Shown: positions 40,151 through 48,637 of the stretch, piece by piece
How positions within the stretch are numbered: position 1 is the first letter of the stretch
How the letters are laid out: each line of letters starts with the position of its first letter
Source of the DNA: Pleurocapsales cyanobacterium LEGE 10410
GTDB taxonomy: Bacteria; Cyanobacteriota; Cyanobacteriia; Cyanobacteriales; Xenococcaceae
Assembly (NCBI GenBank): GCA_015207195.1
Contig: JADEXJ010000032.1
Span: forward strand, 1 to 48,637
Length of the DNA: 48,637 bases
Reading direction: 5' to 3'
Notes under the pieces: generated by a model
Databases searched by the model: none
The model's input: the letters and a program-made list of their open reading frames with translations, nothing else
What the model was told of the DNA's origin: nothing
Made by a program: the position numbers and the translations under genes

Positions 40151-40453
40151 TTATACGTCGGGGAATAGGGCAATAGTATCCCCTTCTTTCAAGGTGACAA
40201 TTGCTCTTTTATATTGAGCTTTGTAGCCGATAAATCTACCTACCCGACGCTTTTTACGCGGTAATGTCAAGGTGTTTACCTTAATCACGGTGACATCAAA
40301 CAGGCTTTCAATTGCTGCTTTAATATCAGGTTTAGTAGCTTTGGGCAATACATCAAAGACGTACTTGCCAAGCTCCATTTGAATCGTGCCTTTTTCGGTA
40401 ATAATCGGCTTGAGGATTAAGTCTGCTAAATCTCTCGCTTGATATTTAGTCAC
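40151..40453 (-). CDS. rplW: 50S ribosomal protein L23
   Basis: A 100-residue exit-site protein ([37 protein letters not shown]) that docks trigger factor and SRP. Its start overlaps the rplD end by 8 bp, implying coupling. Confidence 0.97.
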   Translation of the reverse strand: MTKYQARDLADLILKPIITEKGTIQMELGKYVFDVLPKATKPDIKAAIESLFDVTVIKVNTLTLPRKKRRVGRFIGYKAQYKRAIVTLKEGDTIALFPDV

Positions 40454-41078
40454 TGTAAACCTCCTGTATTTGTTCTAAAGCGTCCTGGGTTACCACAATC
40501 TTGTTGGCGTGAAGCACATCAACGGTATTCAAATTGGTTGCTTTAATCAACTTGACCTTAGCAATGTTGCGGGTTGACAAATTTACGTTGTCGGAAACTT
40601 CTTTAAGAATCAACAAAACCTTAGCTTCGGGTTCGATGCCCCAACGATCTAATGCTGCGATAACTTCTTTAGTTTTGGGACGTTCGAGTTCGTTAGCAAA
40701 GTTTTCGACGACAATGGTATCTTCCAGACGAGAACTAAAGGCAGTTCTCAACGCCAAACGCCTCTCTTTGCGATTCATCTTGGTGCTGAAGTCTCTGGGT
40801 TTTGGTCCAAAAATTACACCACCGCCACGCCATAGCGGAGAACGAATTGAACCCGCACGAGCGCGTCCAGTTCCCTTTTGTCTCCAGGGTTTGCGTCCAC
40901 CACCGCGAACTTCCGAACGGGTTTTGCTCGAAGCCGTTCCCTGACGAGCGTTGTTTAGCTGCCGAACCAAGGATCTGTGAACTATGTGTTCCGCATTTTC
41001 AGATTTGGCTACTTTAAGTTCTAGGGTTGCCTCGCCGACATCTTCCCCCTGCCAATTTTTAACTACACAATTAACCAT
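40446..41078 (-). CDS. rplD: 50S ribosomal protein L4
   Basis: A 210-residue protein with the tunnel loop region [23 protein letters not shown] and [22 protein letters not shown]. In E. coli L4 also represses its own operon through the leader RNA; whether it does here is unknown. Confidence 0.97.
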   Translation of the reverse strand: MVNCVVKNWQGEDVGEATLELKVAKSENAEHIVHRSLVRQLNNARQGTASSKTRSEVRGGGRKPWRQKGTGRARAGSIRSPLWRGGGVIFGPKPRDFSTKMNRKERRLALRTAFSSRLEDTIVVENFANELERPKTKEVIAALDRWGIEPEAKVLLILKEVSDNVNLSTRNIAKVKLIKATNLNTVDVLHANKIVVTQDALEQIQEVYSD

Positions 41079-41127
41079 AGTTATTTATTTGTTATCTATC
41101 TACTTGTTCTTAAATAACCAAAAGTTA

Positions 41128-41769
41128 TTACTGTCCAACAATGTTGCTAGGAGAAATACTGAGCAAAGACCCTGGCTTACCAGGAATTGCACCCTTGATT
41201 AAAAGTAAATTTTGCTCCGCATCAACTTTGACAACTTTTAGCTTGCGAGTAGTTACTTGCTTTCCGCCATAACGTCCAGCCATTTTCTTTCCTGGATAAG
41301 TACGACCAGGGGTAGTACCCGCACCAGTAGAACCAGGCGCACGATGATTTTTAGAACCGTGACTCATCAAACCACGCTTAAAGTTGTGTCGTTTTTGATA
41401 ACCTGCAAAACCACGACCCATAGTTTTGCCACTAACATCAACCGTAGTATCGGTATTAAAAATTTCGGAGATGTCTAAAGCTTTACCTAGCTCGTAACTG
41501 TCCGTTTCTTCAGTTCGATACTCTTTTAGATGGCGCAGAGGATTTGCTCCTGCTTTTTGCAGATGACCCAGTTCGGGCTTAGACAAAGCTTTTTCTTTAA
41601 CTTCGCCGTAGCCAATTTGGATCGAACCATAGCCGTCTGTTTCTTTAGTTTTGATTTGAGTTACGACACAGGGTCCAGCTTGAACCACGGTAACGGGAAT
41701 CGCATTTCCTGTTTCGCGGTCGAAAACTTGAGTCATGCCTACTTTTGTGCCAAGAATGCCGACAGACAC
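41128..41769 (-). CDS. rplC: 50S ribosomal protein L3 (GTG start)
   Basis: A 213-residue protein. I start at GTG 41769, giving [18 protein letters not shown], the family start, with a GAGG ribosome-binding sequence 9 bases before it; no ATG fits. [18 protein letters not shown] and [23 protein letters not shown] complete the family pattern. It is the first gene of the cluster; rpsJ (S10) is not adjacent, as in other cyanobacteria. Confidence 0.96.
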   Translation of the reverse strand: MSVGILGTKVGMTQVFDRETGNAIPVTVVQAGPCVVTQIKTKETDGYGSIQIGYGEVKEKALSKPELGHLQKAGANPLRHLKEYRTEETDSYELGKALDISEIFNTDTTVDVSGKTMGRGFAGYQKRHNFKRGLMSHGSKNHRAPGSTGAGTTPGRTYPGKKMAGRYGGKQVTTRKLKVVKVDAEQNLLLIKGAIPGKPGSLLSISPSNIVGQ

Positions 41770-42523
41770 AGATTTTAACCTCACTATATTGCAATACAAC
41801 AAGCCATCGAGCCTTTATTTGACCTTTGGCTAAATATACTTACCCTAGATCGCTACACGCTATTATTAGCGGTAAAGCTTTAACTGACGAAAAAATAGCC
41901 ATCCTGCAAGTATTGAAAAATCAGCAAGATGTCCAGCAGTCAGAGATTACTCCGCCTTAAAAAGACGGAGCCTGCTCTGACCGTTGGTAAATATATAATT
42001 TTGTTTTCTAAGATTTACGATTAGAAGAGCTTTAGTTTAGACTGCTGCTGCTTCTAACTTTTAAAGTTACCTTGACCCTCTAAGACTTAAAGAATAAGCT
42101 TCTCCAGTTTCTTAAGGAGGTAGCAAACCCTATAAAATTTTTCTCACTTGCCCCATAACAAGTTTGTTTTTTGCTAATAAGCAGTGAAAACTCCCTTGTT
42201 TAGCCCGTGTAGCTATTGCTAGCAACTTTTAGACTGGGGGATGATTAGACTTTATATCTATATAATGTGAGATTTGCCAGTTTTGACCACAATCACTAAT
42301 GATACATGAATGGGTGGATTTATGGCAAGGATATTTTTAAATAATTTGGATAATGAGGGCAAGGCGATCGCAATTATCAAAATATATCTCTACTCTTTGT
42401 CCCAACATATTTATCTTTACCAGAGAAGAATAATTTATATCGCTAGTTCAGATAACCCTAGGGCAATAATCTTTTAAAATATAATTCTAGATAGAGATAG
42501 ATTGACCTAAATACATAAACAGC
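41770..42523. other. 754-bp divergent intergenic region between rplC and ndhN
   Basis: This is the longest gene-free stretch. It must hold the promoter and leader of the ribosomal cluster on the minus strand and the ndhN promoter on the plus strand. It contains a two-tier stem-loop (41939-41981), an isolated AAGGAGGT at 42114-42121 with no start codon in range, a TATAAT at 42261-42266 without a good -35 box, and one HIP1 site near 42364. A 51-codon frame from ATG 42322 has no recognisable product. Confidence 0.55.
41939..41981 (-). promoter_or_regulatory. Stem-loop in the rplC upstream region
   Basis: GTCAGAG (41939-41945) pairs with CTCTGAC (41975-41981). Inside, CTCCG (41950-41954) pairs with CGGAG (41966-41970), continued after one mismatch by CTT/AAG. 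It lies 170-212 bp before the rplC start, so it could be a leader structure of the ribosomal cluster, or the end of an unseen transcript. Confidence 0.5.
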
Positions 42524-43000
42524 ATGCCACTAATCACTACTGGAAAATCATTTATTCGCGCTTTAGAAAAAGCTGGTGCTTTGGGGTTGTATATGCCCTT
42601 GGAAGGTGGAGCGGAAGGACGTTATCAAAGGCGTTTACGAGCTTATGGCTATCAAACCATCAACATTACCGCCAGAGGATTGGGAGACTTAGCTGCTTAT
42701 TTAACTAGGATACATGGCGTACGCCCTCCTCACTTGGGCAAAAAAACTATTGGACAAGATGCTGCGGTTGGAGATATTTATTATGTACCGCCGATTGCTA
42801 CCTATGAATTGAGTTCATTGCCTGCCGAAGCTAAGGGATTGGCACTGTGGATTATGGAAGGAGCGATATTATCCCGCCAAGAAATTCAGTATTTGATCGA
42901 TCTGACCAAAAGCGAGCCAAAAATTAAAGTTGTCTTAGAAATGGGTGGCGATCGCTATGTGAATTGGAAACCTTTAGTAGATACTTTAGCTGCTGCATAA
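42524..43000 (+). CDS. ndhN: NAD(P)H-quinone oxidoreductase subunit N (NdhN)
   Basis: A 158-residue stromal/cytoplasmic-side subunit specific to cyanobacterial and chloroplast NDH-1. The start MPLITTGKSFIRALEKAGALG, GGAEGRYQRRLRAYGY, and RPPHLGKKTIGQDAAVGD are characteristic. There are no membrane segments, as expected for a hydrophilic arm subunit of subcomplex A. The next gene starts 58 bp downstream. Confidence 0.95.
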   Translation: MPLITTGKSFIRALEKAGALGLYMPLEGGAEGRYQRRLRAYGYQTINITARGLGDLAAYLTRIHGVRPPHLGKKTIGQDAAVGDIYYVPPIATYELSSLPAEAKGLALWIMEGAILSRQEIQYLIDLTKSEPKIKVVLEMGGDRYVNWKPLVDTLAAA

Positions 43001-43058
43001 TTCGTAATATAAATAAAGCTCTAGCTAATTATTGTGAGTAGATCATGGGGTAGGATCG

Positions 43059-43637
43059 GTGTCAGATAATAACATGGATGATTTATTGGCTCAGTTGAAA
43101 ACAGAATTGGAGCCATCAAGCCAAGCATTAAATCGAAATCAAGGTGTTCAAAAATCGCCACCACCCCAGTCTACCTCCAAGCTATCAATTGCCCAGATGT
43201 TAGATGAGTTAAGCAAAGAGATACAATCGGGGAGATTAAGACCAGATAGAGAACCCAAGCAAGATTCTACCCCATCAAAGCAGGTGGTCAGAAATTCGGC
43301 AAAAGAGCGGGATCGCCTTAACGCCTTAATTGATGCAGATTATCAAAAGCAAGCGCAGAAACGCGAAGCCAAACTAGCTGAACTCAAGCGTCAAGAAGAA
43401 GCAAAAATAGCCGAACAACAACGTCGCCAACAAGAATTAATCGAGGCGCAAAAGAGAGAAGAGCTGAGAGAGCGCAGAAGAAAAGAAGCACTACGAGAAA
43501 AAGCGCGACAGTGGCTCAAAAATCTCAATCCACGCTCAGAAGAAGGACAATGGTTTGAAGAGTTTTCCTATTCTTATGAAGATAAGCTACAGGCAGCGAT
43601 CGACTATTTAGAAGCCATGCGCGAAAGTGGACTTTGA
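43059..43637 (+). CDS. Coiled-coil protein, Slr1339-like (salt-stress family name)
   Basis: This 192-residue hydrophilic protein has a short N-terminal motif MDDLLAQLKTEL, a Gln/Ser/Pro-rich linker, a long charged helix (about 85-150, rich in Glu, Arg, Lys and Gln) predicted as coiled coil, and a C-terminal LNPRSEEGQWFEEFSYSYEDKLQAA-type domain. I match it by memory to the cyanobacterial family named after Slr1339 and annotated as salt-stress protein; the function is not established. Start is GTG 43059, or ATG 43074. Confidence 0.6.
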   Translation: MSDNNMDDLLAQLKTELEPSSQALNRNQGVQKSPPPQSTSKLSIAQMLDELSKEIQSGRLRPDREPKQDSTPSKQVVRNSAKERDRLNALIDADYQKQAQKREAKLAELKRQEEAKIAEQQRRQQELIEAQKREELRERRRKEALREKARQWLKNLNPRSEEGQWFEEFSYSYEDKLQAAIDYLEAMRESGL

Positions 43638-43850
43638 ATTTGGTTAGTAGGTAGCAAGTTAGTAGTTTTAACCATCTCAATTCTTTTTTAAGACTTTCAA
43701 GAAATAACGCAAGGCTTGTATAAGATAGAGCAAAAATACTAATAAATCTCAGATTGAAGAAAATTTTTTCGATCCCCTATCGCCTGTACCCTGCACCCGA
43801 CTATAATCACTCTCGAAACCAAAGTAGGGAAGAGCAACAAAAGTAATTAA

Positions 43851-45275
43851 ATGCGGATTTTATTTGTAGCAGCAGAAGTAGCACCTATAGCTAAAGTAGG
43901 TGGTCTGGGAGATGTCGCGGGTGCATTACCCAAAATATTAAAAAAATTAGGTCATGATGTCCGCATTTTTATGCCTTACTATGGCTTTTTACCCAACAAA
44001 ATAGATATTCCTCCCAATCCTATATGGTGGGGATCCGCTATGTTTAATAGTTTTGCGGTTTATGAAACTGTTTTACCAGATAGCGATGTTCCACTTTATT
44101 TGTTTGGACATCCCGCCTTCGATCCCCATCGAATTTATGCAGGAGAGGATGAAGCGTGGCGATTTACTTTCTTTAGCAACGGTGCTGCGGAATTTTGCTG
44201 GAATTATTGGAAACCAGAAATAATTCACTGTCACGATTGGCATACGGGAATGCTCCCCGTGTGGATGAATCAGTCACCTGATATTACCAGCGTGTTTACA
44301 ATTCATAATTTAGCCTATCAGGGTCCTTGGCGGTGGTACTTAGATCGGATTACTTGGTGTCCTTGGTATATGCAGGGGCATAACGTGATGGCTGCTGCGG
44401 TACAATTTGCCAATTGCGTGACCACAGTTTCTCCTACCTATGCCAAACAAATTCAAACCGTTGAGTATGGGGAGAAATTAGAAGGGCTACTTTCGTTTAT
44501 TAGCGGTAAGACTAGGGGAATTCTCAACGGAATTGACACAGATAGCTACGATCCCGCTACCGACAAGGCTTTAGTACAAAATTATACTCAAGACAGTTTA
44601 TCAAAACGTTCTGTAAACAAATCCGCGTTGCAAAAAGAATTAGGTTTGAACATAGACGAAAATGTCTTTTTGATGGGTATTGTTTCTCGACTAGTCGATC
44701 AAAAAGGAATTGGTTTGCTGCTGCAAATTATCGATCGCTTTATGGCATACAGCAATTCTCAGCTCGTGGTTTTAGGTACGGGCGATCGCCAAATTGAAAC
44801 CCAACTGTGGGAATTGGCAACTCGTTTTTCTGGCAGAATGTCGGTACAGTTGCTCTACAGCGATGCTTTGGCACGCCGAATTTATAGTGGTTGTGATGTA
44901 TTTTTGATGCCTTCTAAGTTTGAACCCTGCGGAATCAGCCAAATGTTAGCGATGCGTTATGGTTGCATCCCCATTGTTAGGCGTACAGGGGGTTTAGTAG
45001 ATACAGTTATTCACCACGATCCGATGAATCAAAAAGGTACGGGCTATTGTTTTGATCGCTATGAACCCCTTGATTTATTTACCTGCATGGTTCGAGCTTC
45101 AGAAGGTTTCGTATATAAAGATAGATGGCATCAATTACAACAAAGGGCAATGAGTCAAGATTTTAGCTGGTCAAAATCCGCTCTCGAATATATAAAAACA
45201 TATAAAGAAACCCTGGGTCAACCGACAGATTTGACAGCAGATGAACAAGAAAAACTTAAGCTGTTAACTTCTTAA
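43851..45275 (+). CDS. glgA: Glycogen synthase (ADP-glucose type)
   Basis: A 474-residue GT5 glycosyltransferase that elongates glycogen from ADP-glucose. KVGGLGDV at 15-22 binds ADP-glucose; [13 protein letters not shown] and [10 protein letters not shown] belong to the N-terminal lobe; [18 protein letters not shown] and [10 protein letters not shown] form the C-terminal donor site. Cyanobacteria usually have two glgA genes; which one this is cannot be settled here. Transcribed alone, convergent with the receiver gene. Confidence 0.95.
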   Translation: MRILFVAAEVAPIAKVGGLGDVAGALPKILKKLGHDVRIFMPYYGFLPNKIDIPPNPIWWGSAMFNSFAVYETVLPDSDVPLYLFGHPAFDPHRIYAGEDEAWRFTFFSNGAAEFCWNYWKPEIIHCHDWHTGMLPVWMNQSPDITSVFTIHNLAYQGPWRWYLDRITWCPWYMQGHNVMAAAVQFANCVTTVSPTYAKQIQTVEYGEKLEGLLSFISGKTRGILNGIDTDSYDPATDKALVQNYTQDSLSKRSVNKSALQKELGLNIDENVFLMGIVSRLVDQKGIGLLLQIIDRFMAYSNSQLVVLGTGDRQIETQLWELATRFSGRMSVQLLYSDALARRIYSGCDVFLMPSKFEPCGISQMLAMRYGCIPIVRRTGGLVDTVIHHDPMNQKGTGYCFDRYEPLDLFTCMVRASEGFVYKDRWHQLQQRAMSQDFSWSKSALEYIKTYKETLGQPTDLTADEQEKLKLLTS

Positions 45276-45313
45276 AGCTTAAATCTGTTGGGTAATTTTA
45301 TAGAAGTTCAGAA

Positions 45314-45706
45314 TTATCTGATTAATTTGCAAACAGCTGGTTTTCTGCTCAATTGTTGAGCTGTACTAATAAACTCTGCTTGGTTTACTGTTTTGGGTAA
45401 ATAAGCATCAGCACCTATAATATCTCCCAAAAAGAAATCTGCTTGAGTTGTTTTTGTCGAACAAATTATCACAGGAATCGAGCAGGTTTGCCTGCTTTTT
45501 TTTAGTTGATGGCAAAACTCAAAACCGCTTTTGCCACCCATGACCACATCTAAAATTATCAGATCGGGTCGATCGCTGTTTAAAGTTTGCTGTGCTTCCT
45601 CAACACTAGAAACTTTTGTAATGCTGCTGAAACCTGCATTGTGTAGATAGGTACTAAAAACCTCTCGCATCATCAAGCTATCGTCCACTACTAAAGCTGT
45701 TCTCAT
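45314..45706 (-). CDS. Receiver-only response regulator (CheY-like)
   Basis: A 130-residue single receiver domain with D8-D9, phospho-acceptor D53 (LIILDVVMGG), the ICSTKTT switch region with Thr/Ser, and K in LPKTV. There is no output domain, so it acts through protein contacts, as in the PatA/PilG/CheY types. VVDDSLMMREVFSTYL resembles cyanobacterial motility and phototaxis regulators. The partner kinase is not nearby. Confidence 0.88.
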   Translation of the reverse strand: MRTALVVDDSLMMREVFSTYLHNAGFSSITKVSSVEEAQQTLNSDRPDLIILDVVMGGKSGFEFCHQLKKSRQTCSIPVIICSTKTTQADFFLGDIIGADAYLPKTVNQAEFISTAQQLSRKPAVCKLIR

Positions 45707-45873
45707 GATTAAAACTTTTAAATGATCTATTGTCTATTATGTCGAGTACTATAAATAGTTCCACCGAGCTTCAAATATAGCTCAACTATTAACAATTAGT
45801 AATAGAACCTTTTTTTAAAAGATAGAGAGAATTTTTGGCATTTTCAAGTAGATCGAGCTACACTATCAGTCTT

Positions 45874-46608
45874 TTAGTGTTTGATTAATACCCCAGGTTC
45901 TTTCTGAATGGGTAAGACATTCAAAATATCCGTCTGAGAACAATATTTGAGATCTTCGTCTCCATCTAATTTCAAGAGACGTTGTCCATGACTGCATAGA
46001 CGGAAGACGTTCAACAGATTATCTTTCCAGCGTTCATAGAGAGCGATCGCTCCGATCACCTCATCATTACCAAACAAATCTATCAAAGATACGTCACTTT
46101 GCTGCAAAATGGATTTGGCGATCGCTCCTGCACAGGCAGTATCTTCTACTGAATAATCTCCTTGCCATCCCGAACCCACCATCCAGACTGTTTTCGGCTG
46201 AGTTTCCAATAAATAGTTAACTGCTGCTCGCCGATTAATTTGCGCTGCGGTAATTACTTGAGGAGATTTTTCGACTCGTTGCAAAGCGCGAGTGCCATTA
46301 GTTGTGGTGAGGAATAATCGTTTACCTTTAACGACTTCTGGTTTACAGGCGAGGGGAGAATTACCCAGATCGAAGCCTTTAACCTTAGCACCCCCTCTTT
46401 CTCCTGCCCGAAGACATTTTTCTGCCGACCAAGAATCGGCTTGACGCATCAGTTCTTCTATGTTACTAAATGCTTGAACAGCTTCTGCACCTGCATCCAA
46501 CGCGGTAGCAATTGTAGTGGTTGCTCGCAAAACATCAATAACTACTGCACAGTCTGGTAGTAGGTCTGTTGGGGTACTTTCGGGAGTATGATAAACAAAT
46601 AATTTCAC
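45874..46608 (-). CDS. comB: 2-phosphosulfolactate phosphatase family protein (ComB)
   Basis: A 244-residue enzyme starting at GTG 46608 ([10 protein letters not shown]), the family start; the frame continues upstream to 46653 without a conserved sequence. [38 protein letters not shown] and [10 protein letters not shown] mark the ComB fold. ComB dephosphorylates 2-phosphosulfolactate in methanogen coenzyme M synthesis. Cyanobacteria lack that pathway, so the substrate here is probably another phosphate ester. Single gene. Confidence 0.85.
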   Translation of the reverse strand: MKLFVYHTPESTPTDLLPDCAVVIDVLRATTTIATALDAGAEAVQAFSNIEELMRQADSWSAEKCLRAGERGGAKVKGFDLGNSPLACKPEVVKGKRLFLTTTNGTRALQRVEKSPQVITAAQINRRAAVNYLLETQPKTVWMVGSGWQGDYSVEDTACAGAIAKSILQQSDVSLIDLFGNDEVIGAIALYERWKDNLLNVFRLCSHGQRLLKLDGDEDLKYCSQTDILNVLPIQKEPGVLIKH

Positions 46609-46801
46609 GCTAGCACAATTTAATATACGGTCGGCAAATTTAAACTTACGCAATTATACGTTATTTATCTTCTACTTAAATATAGGATTAAGTCACTGGA
46701 GAATCGAGTAGATAGTGCTAAAGGAAAAATTGATCGATACACAGTAGAAGTACTAACATTTTTTCAACCTATAAACGATATTGATTTTTAGGAGCTAGAT
46801 T

Positions 46802-48430
46802 ATGGCAAGCAGAGAAAATCGAGTATATAGAAGTTGCTTCATCAAGCTATTGAAAAAAGACCAATATGTTCCCTGGTTATTAGTAGGACTCTGCATCGCT
46901 TTACCTTGTAGTATTACTCTGCAACAACCAATAGCTCAAGCAGAAACAGTTCAGTCTCTTACTTTAGATAAAAATACTATCTACGTTCATCCTCAACAGG
47001 GAGATGATTCTCAGGGAGGTAAAAAAACATCTCCCCTAAAAACTATTACTCAAGCCTTGAAAATAGCTCCTGCTGGCAGTAAGATTCAATTAGCGTCGGG
47101 AACCTATAGTGAAGAAACAGGCGAGACTTTTCCCTTGATTGTGAAAAACAAAATTACTCTTCAGGGCGATCGCCGTAGCCAAGGACAAAAGGTAATTATT
47201 CGAGGAAACGGTTATTTTACTAGTCCCACTGGTGCAGGGCAAAATGTGGCGATCGCAGCTTTAAACAGTGCAGGTGGTATTACAGGAGTTACCGTGACTA
47301 ACGATCATTCGCGGGGACACGGCTTGTGGATTGAGTCAGCAAGTCCCGATGTAATTGGCAATACCTTTACTCGTAACGGTAATACTGGACTATCCGTGAA
47401 CGGTAATAGTTCCCCACTAATCGAAGGCAACTATTTTTATAATAATTCTGGGAACGGCTTATTGGTTTATGGCACTTCTCAACCAGAAATAGTTGACAAC
47501 ACTTTTAAACAGACGGGTTTTGGCGTTAGTTTAGTTCAAGATACTGTTGCTACGCTGACGGGAAACCTATTTGACAGTAATCGTATTGGAATCATTTTGG
47601 AAGGTAACTCTCAGGGCATTTTACGAGACAATGAAATTATTAACTCAAGCGAATCTGGTTTGACGGCGATCGCCCAATCTCGCGTCGATCTGGGAACCAG
47701 CAGTGAGCCTGGTAATAACGTCTTTCGTAGCAATCGAAAACTAGACATTGAGAACGCCACCCAAGACCGAATCGTTGCTGTTGGTACGGAAACTCAAGGG
47801 AAAATTGTCGGAGAGATTGACTTTGATCGTGGAGAATTCATCGCCACCAACAATACTAAGAATACTTTTGGCGATTTACCACCCTTACTAAGCCAGGATA
47901 ATTTAGACGATCGCCCGATAGGAATAGAAAGAAATACCAATTCCGACAGTATTGCTACCGATAACACCTTTAGAAACTTACCACCCCTACCAAGCCAAAA
48001 TAATTTAGAAGGCGATCGCCCTACGACACCCAGCCAAACAGCCACTTCTTTGCCCTCTCCGCCACCCATACCAGAGAATAACAACAGCAACAAGGAATTA
48101 GTGTTTACTGCCCCTTCAATACCCGAACCCGAACCCGTTCCCTATCTACCCCAAACCAGCAATTCTGCTTTGAGTTCCAATGACTCACGGATTAGCAGTT
48201 TATCCGATGTGTTAGGTTCTTCCGCCAGTAGAGTTAGGTACAAAGTTTTAGTTGAAGCTCTAAACGAATCAGAAGAAAATGAAGTGCGATCGCTCTATCC
48301 TCAAGCTTTTGAAACAGTGTTCGACGGACAATCATGGTTACAGGTAGGCGCGTTTAGTAATCGGGATAAAGCCAAGCAAGCCGAGCGAACTCTAGTTAAT
48401 TTGGGTTTGGAAACCTACCTTTTGGAGTAA
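46802..48430 (+). CDS. Exported DUF1565 beta-helix protein with SPOR-like C-terminus
   Basis: A 542-residue protein preceded by a clear AGGAG. A signal peptide (about residues 22-49, ending IAQA) leads to a DUF1565 region (YVHPQQGDDSQGGKKTSPLKTITQAL) and right-handed parallel beta-helix repeats with N-x-F and G-N-x ladders to about residue 320. A Pro/Ser/Asn-rich linker contains a duplicated unit, NTFxxLPPLxSQxNL. The last 65 residues (YKVLVEALNESEENEVR to LQVGAFSNRDKAKQAERTL) resemble a SPOR domain that binds denuded peptidoglycan. A polysaccharide- or wall-binding surface role is inferred. Confidence 0.75.
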   Translation: MASRENRVYRSCFIKLLKKDQYVPWLLVGLCIALPCSITLQQPIAQAETVQSLTLDKNTIYVHPQQGDDSQGGKKTSPLKTITQALKIAPAGSKIQLASGTYSEETGETFPLIVKNKITLQGDRRSQGQKVIIRGNGYFTSPTGAGQNVAIAALNSAGGITGVTVTNDHSRGHGLWIESASPDVIGNTFTRNGNTGLSVNGNSSPLIEGNYFYNNSGNGLLVYGTSQPEIVDNTFKQTGFGVSLVQDTVATLTGNLFDSNRIGIILEGNSQGILRDNEIINSSESGLTAIAQSRVDLGTSSEPGNNVFRSNRKLDIENATQDRIVAVGTETQGKIVGEIDFDRGEFIATNNTKNTFGDLPPLLSQDNLDDRPIGIERNTNSDSIATDNTFRNLPPLPSQNNLEGDRPTTPSQTATSLPSPPPIPENNNSNKELVFTAPSIPEPEPVPYLPQTSNSALSSNDSRISSLSDVLGSSASRVRYKVLVEALNESEENEVRSLYPQAFETVFDGQSWLQVGAFSNRDKAKQAERTLVNLGLETYLLE

Positions 48431-48433
48431 TTT

Positions 48434-48495
48434 GTTTGCCCCCTGAATCCACTAAACTTACGTTTGCCCCCTAAATCCCCCAAGTTTGGGGGACT
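48434..48495. repeat. Dispersed palindromic repeat, copy 2, with partial duplicate
   Basis: The unit GTTTGCCCCCT occurs at 48434-48444 and again at 48462-48472, the second continuing into the palindrome CCCCCAAGTTTGGGGG. The 30 bases 48466-48495 equal 10267-10296 inverted, with one difference. It lies just after the beta-helix gene stop. Confidence 0.8.
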
Positions 48496-48517
48496 AAAAC
48501 AACAGCCATATAAGTAG

Positions 48518-48637
48518 CTAGGCGGAATTAAATATAAAACGCTCTAAGTGATAATTACCCCTTTCACTTCGGTTTTCCATTCCTTGTATTACCGTCATTG
48601 CTAAATCATACTCATTGTCAAACATTTGCCCCGCAAT
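48518..48637 (-). CDS. C-terminal fragment of an unidentified protein (partial)
   Basis: An open frame enters from the right edge and ends at a TAG at 48518-48520, giving at least 39 residues (IAGQMFDNEYDLAMTVIQGM then ENRSERGNYHLERFIFNSA). Charged and amphipathic composition fits a coding end, but it is too short to identify and could be chance. Confidence 0.35.
   Translation of the reverse strand: MAGQMFDNEYDLAMTVIQGMENRSERGNYHLERFIFNSA

Noticed and set aside
31734-41769. Missing rpsJ, rpsN, rpmD and map as a sign of rearrangement
   Set aside because: This gene content is the normal cyanobacterial arrangement, so it is not unusual.
42114-42121. Perfect-looking AAGGAGGT ribosome-binding sequence
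   Set aside because: No ATG, GTG or TTG lies 4-12 bases downstream, so it does not mark a gene.
42322-42477. 51-codon frame upstream of ndhN
   Set aside because: Ile/Tyr-rich translation of AT-rich DNA without a recognised relative; noted in the intergenic entry only.
47794-48093. 99-codon antisense frame under the beta-helix gene linker
   Set aside because: It mirrors the Pro/Ser-rich repeats on the coding strand and has no independent support.

Overview
The window is chromosomal DNA from a cyanobacterium. The evidence is the HIP1 octamer GCGATCGC scattered through most genes, NDH-1 subunit genes including the cyanobacterial/chloroplast-specific ndhN, families confined to or typical of cyanobacteria (DUF2396/TIGR02652, DUF3038, DUF4335, KGK domain, Slr1339-like), and an S10-spc-alpha cluster that begins with rplC and lacks rpsJ, rpsN, rpmD and map. 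The lineage cannot be fixed from the sequence alone. There is no rRNA, tRNA, CRISPR array or intact transposase gene.

Layout. 1-4.7 kb: the end of a TRAP transporter (dctM partial, dctQ), an AspH-type hydroxylase, a gamma-carbonic-anhydrase-like protein, DUF2396, a VOC protein and a membrane protein. 5-8.4 kb: a ROK protein and a bacterial dynamin-like GTPase. 8.5-10.6 kb: four tandem divergent KGK-domain genes, a candidate 337-bp MITE and a small HNH protein; this part is AT-rich and has no HIP1 site. 10.6-21.1 kb: mixed genes (FAD oxidoreductase, a secreted CxCxxC peptide, creatininase family, an FtsH-like peptidase domain without AAA, the DUF4335/DUF3038 pair, apt, TolC, O-antigen ligase family, an OmpR-type regulator, an RluE-like pseudouridine synthase). 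21.2-25.7 kb: ndhD, SpoIID-like, prfA. 25.9-41.8 kb, all on the minus strand: rplC-rplD-rplW-rplB-rpsS-rplV-rpsC-rplP-rpmC-rpsQ-rplN-rplX-rplE-rpsH-rplF-rplR-rpsE-rplO-secY-adk-infA-rpmJ-rpsM-rpsK-rpoA-rplQ-truA-rplM-rpsI-rpmE, followed by prfA. 42.5-48.6 kb: ndhN, a Slr1339-like protein, glgA, a receiver-only regulator, comB, a beta-helix/SPOR-like exported protein and a fragment of an unidentified gene.

How it fits together. The long minus-strand cluster supplies translation, secretion (SecY), adenylate kinase and RNA polymerase alpha as one growth-linked block, running on into tRNA and ribosomal protein genes and release factor 1. ndhD and ndhN serve NDH-1; glgA serves glycogen storage.

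The best candidate for an undescribed system is the dynamin-like GTPase followed by four KGK paralogues that share W-x-KGK and a C-terminal LDD[IV]R tail. Next are the MITE with TTA target duplication, an 80-nt two-tier stem-loop between rpmE and prfA with promoter-like boxes on both strands, and a two-tier stem-loop in the long region upstream of rplC. Functional proposals for these are inference.
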